From a bacterium (GTDB taxonomy: Bacteria > Desulfobacterota > Binatia > Binatales > Binataceae), in NCBI GenBank assembly GCA_014896235.1, contig JADBKU010000028.1:19706-83705 (forward strand): 64,000 nucleotides of DNA, read 5' to 3'. Shown here piece by piece: positions 58,934 to 64,000 of the stretch (position 1 is the stretch's first letter; the number at the start of each line of letters is the position of its first letter). The notes beneath the pieces are model-generated. The model was not told the DNA's origin and did not search any database. It was given only the letters and a program-made list of their open reading frames with translations. The position numbers were made by a program, and so were the translations under genes.

Positions 58934-60151
58934 TCATCCAGTCGCCAGCGGCGCGCCAAATAGCGTCTCGATCAACTTGTAGCCGGCGCTCACCACGACT
59001 CCGGTCTTCGCCGCGTCGGCCTCGGTATAGCGCCGTCCCGCTTCACTGCCGTTGTCGCTTGCGCGAATTATCGCAAACGGCACTGGTTCGCTCGAATGCG
59101 TCTTCAGTTTCGACGGCGTCGCATGGTCCGGCATCAGCAGTAGCGTCCATTCGCCGAAATCGGGCAGCGCCCGCAACAGCGGTCCGACGATCAATTCGTC
59201 GATCCGCTCGATCGCCTCGGCTTTGAGATCGGCGCGGCCCATGTGGCCCGCCTCGTCTGGCGCCTCGATATGCAGCAGCAGAAAATCGCGCCGCTTGAGC
59301 GCGTCGATTCCATAGCGGCCCTTGGCCGCGTAGTCGGTATCGAGGTAGCCGGTCGCGCCCGGCACCTTGATCAACTCAAGGCCGGCCAGACGGCCCAGAC
59401 CGTTGACCAAATCGACGGCGGAAATGACCGAACCTTCGACGCCGAAGCGCTCGCGCAGGGTCGGCACCGCCGGCCGCTTGCCCTGGCCCCAGAACCACAC
59501 GTCGGTGGCGGCGCATTTTCCCGCTTCACGCCGCGCGCGGTTCACCGGATGGTCTTTCAGGATCGCCGCGGCGCGCTCCATCAGGGCCCGCAACCGGCCG
59601 GCGCCCGGCCCTTCCGGCAGATGCCCCGCGACGGGCTGGCCGGTGATGTCGTGCGGCGGCGTCAGCGTCGCGCCGGGCTCGCCGTCGCGCCAAACCATCA
59701 GATGGCGGTAGCTGACGCCGTTGAAAAATTCGATTCCATCGCCCGCCAGCGCCGCGCGCAGGTCCGCGACGATCCGCGCCGCTTCTTCGCTCGTGATATG
59801 GCCGGAAGTGAAGTCCAGCATTTCAGGCGCGCCGCCGGCGCCGGCCGCCAGCGCGACCAGGTTCATGCGAAACACCACGTCGTCCGGCCCGAGCGCGATT
59901 CCCATGCTGGCGGCTTCGATCGGCGCGCGTCCGGTGTGATAGCGCGCGGGGTCGTAACCCAGCATCGTCATGGTGCCGACATCGCTGCCCGGCGCCATCC
60001 CGGTCGGAATCGTCGCAACCATTCCGAGCATGCCGCGCGCCGCGATCGCATCCATATTGGGTTTGCGCGCCGCCTCCAGCGGCGTGCGGCCGTCCAATTC
60101 CGCACACGGCCAGTCGGCCATGCCGTCGCCATGGATAATCACGTATTTCAC
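58934..60151 (-). CDS. ApgM-family phosphoglycerate mutase-like enzyme, candidate homoserine kinase
   Basis: 405 residues from GTG 60151, with GGAG 6 nt upstream. The start KYVIIHGDGMADWPCAELDG, the SDVGTMTMLGYDP segment with the phosphorylatable serine, LLLHIEAPDEAGHMGRADLK and LLMPDHATPSKLKTHSSEPV form the complete ApgM alkaline-phosphatase-type metal site. In many bacteria a subgroup of this family (TIGR02535, proposed homoserine kinase) stands next to hom and thrC and is thought to replace ThrB. Here it lies 20 bp downstream of thrC, and no thrB is present. A phosphoglycerate mutase role remains possible. Confidence 0.88.
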   Translation of the reverse strand: MKYVIIHGDGMADWPCAELDGRTPLEAARKPNMDAIAARGMLGMVATIPTGMAPGSDVGTMTMLGYDPARYHTGRAPIEAASMGIALGPDDVVFRMNLVALAAGAGGAPEMLDFTSGHITSEEAARIVADLRAALAGDGIEFFNGVSYRHLMVWRDGEPGATLTPPHDITGQPVAGHLPEGPGAGRLRALMERAAAILKDHPVNRARREAGKCAATDVWFWGQGKRPAVPTLRERFGVEGSVISAVDLVNGLGRLAGLELIKVPGATGYLDTDYAAKGRYGIDALKRRDFLLLHIEAPDEAGHMGRADLKAEAIERIDELIVGPLLRALPDFGEWTLLLMPDHATPSKLKTHSSEPVPFAIIRASDNGSEAGRRYTEADAAKTGVVVSAGYKLIETLFGAPLATG

Positions 60152-60171
60152 GAATCGCTCCAGCCGTAAGC

Positions 60172-61269
60172 TCAGCCTTCGAGAATTTTCAGCACCTTGT
60201 CGATATCGGGTTCGACGACGATCGTGTTGCCCAGATTCTTGAGCGCGGTGTCCGGATCCTTGAGCCCGTGCCCGGTCAGCGTGCAGACCGCGACCGAGCC
60301 CGGCTTGAGCCCGCCGCCCGCGCCGAATTTCAACAGTCCGGCAACCGACGCCGCCGACGCCGGTTCGGCAAACACGCCCATCGTAGCGATCAGCCGGTAC
60401 GCGGCGAGGATCTCGGCGTCGGTCACCACGTCGATCAATCCGCCCGATTCGTCGCGCGCGGCGGTTGCGCTGCGCCAGCTTGCCGGATTGCCGATCTTGA
60501 TCGCGGTCGCGACGGTATGCGGATCGTCGATCGGGCGGCCTTCGACGATCGGCGCCGAACCCGCCGCCTGGTAACCCATCATTTTGGGCAGGCGATGCGA
60601 CAGTCCGGCCGCCTTGTATTCGCGATAGCCGGCCCAATAGGCGGTGATATTTCCGGCGTTGCCGACCGGCAAAAAATGATGGGTCGGCGCGTCGCCAAGC
60701 TGATCGCAAACCTCGAACGCGCCCGTCTTCTGGCCCGCGATACGGTCGGGATTGACGCTGTTGACCAGCCGGATCCGCACCGGGTCGCGCTCGGCCACGT
60801 CGCGCACCACCTTGAGGCAGATATCGAAGTTGCCGATTACTTCGATCACCTTCGCGCCGTGCATCAGCGACTGCGACAGCTTGCCCAGCGCGACCGCGCC
60901 CCTGGGAATCAGCACGCAGGCTTGCAGGCCGGCGCGGCCGGCATACGCCGCTGCCGACGCGGAGGTGTTGCCGGTCGAGGCGCAGATCACGACCCGCGCC
61001 CCCTCGCCCAGCGCCTTGCTCATCGCCACCGTCATCCCGCGGTCTTTGAACGAGCCGGTGGGATTGGCGCCTTCGTATTTCAGATAGACCTTGACGCCGC
61101 GGCCGATCCGATCGGCCAGCGCCGGCGCCTCGATCAGCGGCGTATTGCCTTCATTGAGCGTGACGACCGGAGTCGCATGCGTGACCGGCAGAAAACGCCG
61201 GTAATGTTCGATCAGCCCGGGCCATCGGGTCAGCCGCGCGTCCGCCGCCGCTTTGCGCGTTTCCGTCAT
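60172..61269 (-). CDS. thrC: Threonine synthase
   Basis: 365 residues. The PLP lysine is in [20 protein letters not shown], and the phosphate-binding loop is [17 protein letters not shown]. It converts O-phosphohomoserine to threonine. The short form without the plant-type N-terminal SAM domain is seen. It is 4 bp downstream of hom and 20 bp upstream of the ApgM-type gene, so the three steps homoserine formation, phosphorylation and threonine formation would be encoded together. Confidence 0.96.
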   Translation of the reverse strand: MTETRKAAADARLTRWPGLIEHYRRFLPVTHATPVVTLNEGNTPLIEAPALADRIGRGVKVYLKYEGANPTGSFKDRGMTVAMSKALGEGARVVICASTGNTSASAAAYAGRAGLQACVLIPRGAVALGKLSQSLMHGAKVIEVIGNFDICLKVVRDVAERDPVRIRLVNSVNPDRIAGQKTGAFEVCDQLGDAPTHHFLPVGNAGNITAYWAGYREYKAAGLSHRLPKMMGYQAAGSAPIVEGRPIDDPHTVATAIKIGNPASWRSATAARDESGGLIDVVTDAEILAAYRLIATMGVFAEPASAASVAGLLKFGAGGGLKPGSVAVCTLTGHGLKDPDTALKNLGNTIVVEPDIDKVLKILEG

Positions 61270-61273
61270 CGGT

Positions 61274-62584
61274 CTAGAACCGCTCCTGAATCCGGATATA
61301 GACCGGATCGCCCGCGACCATCTTGAGCCCGCCGATCGCGCGCAGGGCGCGTTTCAGATTGCGTTCGGGCGCTTCGTGCGTGCGCATAATCACCGGCACC
61401 GTGGTTTCGACTCCGCGTCCATGCTGCAGCACCGAGACGATCGAGATGCCGTTGCGTCCGAGAATCGATGCGATCGCGCCCAGCACGCCCGGCCGGTCCC
61501 GCGCCATGAAGCGCAGATAATATTCGCATACCACGTCGTCCATCGGCTTGACACGCGCGCGCTTCAGATGCGGCATCGGATAACCCAGCGCCGGCGCTCC
61601 GGCGCCGCGCGCGCCCGCCGCGCGATGGCGCGCAATTTCGAGCACGTCGGCCATCACCGCCGTCGCCGTCGGCATCTGGCCCGCGCCCTGCCCGAAATAC
61701 ATGCTCGAACCAAGCGCGTCGCCGTGAATGAAGATCGCGTTGTAGGCGCCGCTCACGCCGGCCAGCAGATGGCGCGCCGGGACCATCGTCGGATGCACCC
61801 GCGCCTCGATCGCGCCATCGTCGTCTTTGGCGATCGCCAGCAGCTTGACGGCGTAGCCCAGCTCGCGCGCGAAATTGATATCGGCCAGCGTCAGCCGCCG
61901 GATTCCCTCGGTATAGACCTGGCGCGGCTCCAGCCGCACGCCGAAAGCGAGCGTCACCAGCAGGCAAAGCTTGTGTGCGGCGTCGTGGCCGTCGATATCG
62001 AGCGTGGGATCGGCCTCGGCCAATCCCGCCCGCTGCGCCTCGGCGAGCGCGTCGGCGAATTCGCGACCGGCGTCGGTCATCGTACTGAGAATCGAATTGC
62101 AGGTGCCGTTGACGATTCCGTAAACCGCACGTTGCCGATCGCCCGCCAGCGCCTCGCGCAGGGTGCGGATAATCGGCACGCCGCCGCCGACGCTGGCCTC
62201 GAATCCGATCGCCAATCCAGCCTTCGCCGCCGCGCCGAAAATCTCCGCGCCATGCTCGGCCAACAGCGCCTTGTTCGCGGTGACCACGTCCTTGCCGGCG
62301 GCCAACGCCCTGAGCGCGAGCGTGCGCGCGGGCTCGTGGCCGCCAAACAATTCGACCACGATATCGACCTCGGGCCGCTCGACGAGCGCCGCGCCGTCGC
62401 GAACGATCAGTTCCTTGCCGATTCCAAGTTCCGGGATGGGCTTGAGGCTGCGGTCGGCGACGCCCGCCAGTTCCAGCGACGCGCCGAGCCGCCGCTCGAA
62501 CATCGCCGCGTTGCGCCGCATCAGCCGCACGAAACCCTCGCCGACGGTGCCGCATCCGAGCAGGGCTATCCGTATCGGTTTCAC
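61274..62584 (-). CDS. hom: Homoserine dehydrogenase with C-terminal ACT domain
   Basis: 436 residues from GTG 62584. The NAD(P)-binding start is [53 protein letters not shown] and [11 protein letters not shown] form the catalytic core. The ACT regulatory domain lies at about residues 355-436 ([20 protein letters not shown]), so feedback control by threonine is likely. It reduces aspartate semialdehyde to homoserine. No aspartokinase is fused. It is 56 bp downstream of the aminotransferase and 4 bp upstream of thrC. Confidence 0.96.
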   Translation of the reverse strand: MKPIRIALLGCGTVGEGFVRLMRRNAAMFERRLGASLELAGVADRSLKPIPELGIGKELIVRDGAALVERPEVDIVVELFGGHEPARTLALRALAAGKDVVTANKALLAEHGAEIFGAAAKAGLAIGFEASVGGGVPIIRTLREALAGDRQRAVYGIVNGTCNSILSTMTDAGREFADALAEAQRAGLAEADPTLDIDGHDAAHKLCLLVTLAFGVRLEPRQVYTEGIRRLTLADINFARELGYAVKLLAIAKDDDGAIEARVHPTMVPARHLLAGVSGAYNAIFIHGDALGSSMYFGQGAGQMPTATAVMADVLEIARHRAAGARGAGAPALGYPMPHLKRARVKPMDDVVCEYYLRFMARDRPGVLGAIASILGRNGISIVSVLQHGRGVETTVPVIMRTHEAPERNLKRALRAIGGLKMVAGDPVYIRIQERF

Positions 62585-62640
62585 CGGAGGCTTCCGTGGA
62601 GGGAGCGGGAGGTTGCGGCGCGGCGCGCGCGGCCGCGCCA

Positions 62641-63849
62641 TCAGGCGCCGGCCATCCGCCGCATCGGCGTCAGTTGCGGCGCGCGGCTGAGCGCGTGCTT
62701 GATCCCGCGCAGCGCCTGGCGCGTGCGATGCTCGTTCTCGATCAGCGCGAAGCGCACGAACTCGTCGCCGTCGGCGCCGAAACCAACGCCTGGGGATACG
62801 GCGACCTTCGCCTCGCTGAGCAGGAACTTGGCGAATTCGAGCGAGCCCATCGGGCGCAGCGCCTCGGGAATCGGCGCCCACACGAACATCGTGGCGCGCG
62901 GCTTCTGCAGCGGCCATCCCGCGCGATTCAGCCCGTCAACCAGCACGTCGCGCCGGCGGCGGTAATTCTCGACGATCTCGGTCACGCAATCCTGCGGCCC
63001 GTTGAGCGCCGCGATCGCGGCCACCTGCACGGGCGCAAACATCCCGTAGTCGAAATAGGATTTGAGCCGCGACAGCGCCGCGATCATGTCGCGATTTCCG
63101 ACCGCGAAGCCGACGCGCCATCCGGGCATGTTGTAGCTCTTCGAGAGCGTGAAGAATTCGACCGCGACCTCGCGCGCCCCCGGCACTTCCATGATCGACG
63201 GCGCCCTGTAGCCGTCGAAGCAGAGATCGGCGTAGGCGAAATCGTGAACGACAAGAATCCCTTGCTCGCGCGCGAAATCGACCACCCGCTTCATGAAGCC
63301 GAGATTGACGATCGCGGTGGTCGGATTATGCGGAAAGCTGATGATCAGCAGCTTCGGACGCGGCCAGCAACGGCTGACAACGGCCATCATCTCGTCGAAA
63401 AATTCATCGCCGTTGCGCAGCGGCACGCCCTGCACCTGCGCCCCCGCGATTACGCATCCGTACTGATGGATCGGATACGTCGGAGTGGGCGCGATCACGA
63501 CGTCGCCCTGATCGAGAATCGCGAGCGCCAGATGGGCGATGCCTTCCTTCGAGCCGATCGTCACGATCGCTTCGGAGTCGGGGTCGAATTCCGCGCCATA
63601 ACGGCGTTTGTACCAATCGCAGATAGCGAGCCGCAGCTTGTAAACGCCGCGTGACACGGAATAGCGATGGTTGGGCGGCTTGGCCGCAGCTTCGACCAGC
63701 TTGGCGACAATATGCGGGGGCGTGGCGTCGTCGGGATTGCCCATCCCGAAATCGATGATGTCCTCGCCGGCGCGCCGCGCCTTGAGGCACAATTCGCCGA
63801 TCGCGTTGAAAACATAGGGCGGAAGTCGCTTGATTCTGGGAAATTCCAT
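62641..63849 (-). CDS. Class I/II aminotransferase, AlaC/alanine-transaminase type
   Basis: 402 residues from ATG 63849. The PLP fold is complete: [60 protein letters not shown] and the Schiff-base lysine in [20 protein letters not shown]. It resembles AlaC (glutamate-pyruvate transaminase), often next to hom in this arrangement. It may act on aspartate, alanine or a related amino acid. It is the first gene of the run ending in glpX. Confidence 0.93.
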   Translation of the reverse strand: MEFPRIKRLPPYVFNAIGELCLKARRAGEDIIDFGMGNPDDATPPHIVAKLVEAAAKPPNHRYSVSRGVYKLRLAICDWYKRRYGAEFDPDSEAIVTIGSKEGIAHLALAILDQGDVVIAPTPTYPIHQYGCVIAGAQVQGVPLRNGDEFFDEMMAVVSRCWPRPKLLIISFPHNPTTAIVNLGFMKRVVDFAREQGILVVHDFAYADLCFDGYRAPSIMEVPGAREVAVEFFTLSKSYNMPGWRVGFAVGNRDMIAALSRLKSYFDYGMFAPVQVAAIAALNGPQDCVTEIVENYRRRRDVLVDGLNRAGWPLQKPRATMFVWAPIPEALRPMGSLEFAKFLLSEAKVAVSPGVGFGADGDEFVRFALIENEHRTRQALRGIKHALSRAPQLTPMRRMAGA

Positions 63850-63926
63850 CGTAGTCGCCGGCCCGTCCCCGTTGCGTCGAAAGCGCGCCGAAGTTGTATT
63901 TTTAACCGACGCGGCGCGTATCCGCC

Positions 63927-63954
63927 AGTATAGCCGACCCGCCCGCCCCACAAG
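63927..63954 (-). promoter_or_regulatory. Possible promoter of the aminotransferase-hom-thrC run
   Basis: On the minus strand a TATACT -10 element (63932-63927) is preceded after 16 nt by CTTGTG (63954-63949). The -35 match is moderate. It lies about 80 bp upstream of the aminotransferase ATG. Confidence 0.35.
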
Positions 63955-64000
63955 AATGGCGGGTACGACACTAGCCGTGTTATGCTGTGCGGGCGCGGAG

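Overview
The window is high-GC bacterial chromosome with closely packed genes on both strands. I see no rRNA, tRNA, CRISPR array, phage or insertion sequence. An outer membrane is implied by a DUF1302-type porin-like protein, a lipoprotein, a Slt/MltD-like lytic transglycosylase and SppA. Three LLM-class flavin oxidoreductases, an archaeal/fungal-type aspartate-semialdehyde dehydrogenase, an ApgM-type enzyme inside a hom-thrC operon and CoA-transferases for catabolic acyl groups suggest an uncultured deltaproteobacterial-like lineage (Desulfobacterota or Candidatus Binatota). This placement is inference from gene content, because no marker RNA is present.

Layout. 1-4.2 kb (minus): partial MscS channel, rdgB, ddl, guaB. 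4.4-9.0 kb: ZIP transporter, MBL-fold protein, PaaI thioesterase, an uncatalogued 36-residue lysine-rich protein with a near-consensus promoter, ftsB and a CoA-transferase. 9.1-17.2 kb: MFS exporter, HemJ-like membrane protein with an apparent ACG start, alanine-glyoxylate-type aminotransferase, glycolate oxidase glcD-glcE-glcF and asd. The glycolate oxidase and aminotransferase genes fit glycolate to glyoxylate to glycine. 17.3-21.8 kb: two alpha/beta hydrolases (one frameshifted), a cyclase-family plus muconolactone-isomerase-like pair, and aroA. 22-26 kb: small basic protein, two divergent RRM proteins, a zinc-ribbon-like protein, DEAD-box helicase and acyl desaturase, a set that resembles a cold-response cluster. 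26-38 kb: BNR-repeat protein, formyltransferase, DUF1302 outer-membrane protein, hydrolase plus phosphodiesterase, MFS, sppA, ferritin-like protein and menA.

38-44.6 kb (minus): a probable catabolic operon (CaiB CoA-transferase, alpha/beta hydrolase, two tandem LLM monooxygenases, strong terminator). Upstream lies a methyltransferase gene whose middle is replaced by an inverted, diverged copy of part of the neighbouring caiB. 44.8-49.5 kb: RidA-like protein, a 26-codon enoyl-CoA hydratase remnant, Fur regulator with partner, Usp, DsbA-like, Nudix and GYD proteins. 49.8-53.3 kb: gamma-glutamyltransferase, then a three-gene cassette (cupredoxin, haem-binding protein, outer-membrane-like protein) behind a promoter overlapped by a near-perfect 25-bp Fur box. 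53.5-57.9 kb: lytic transglycosylase, BMP-type lipoprotein, SDR, LLM enzyme. 57.9-63.9 kb (minus): aminotransferase, hom, thrC, ApgM-type enzyme (candidate homoserine kinase), glpX.

The most interesting items are the Fur-controlled cupredoxin/haem/outer-membrane cassette, the caiB fragment inside the methyltransferase, the clustered frame changes in glcE, the ACG start of the HemJ-like gene, and the lysine-rich mini-protein. Several of these (glcE, the 17.4-kb hydrolase, the caiB copy) involve small indels, so local assembly error has to be excluded first.
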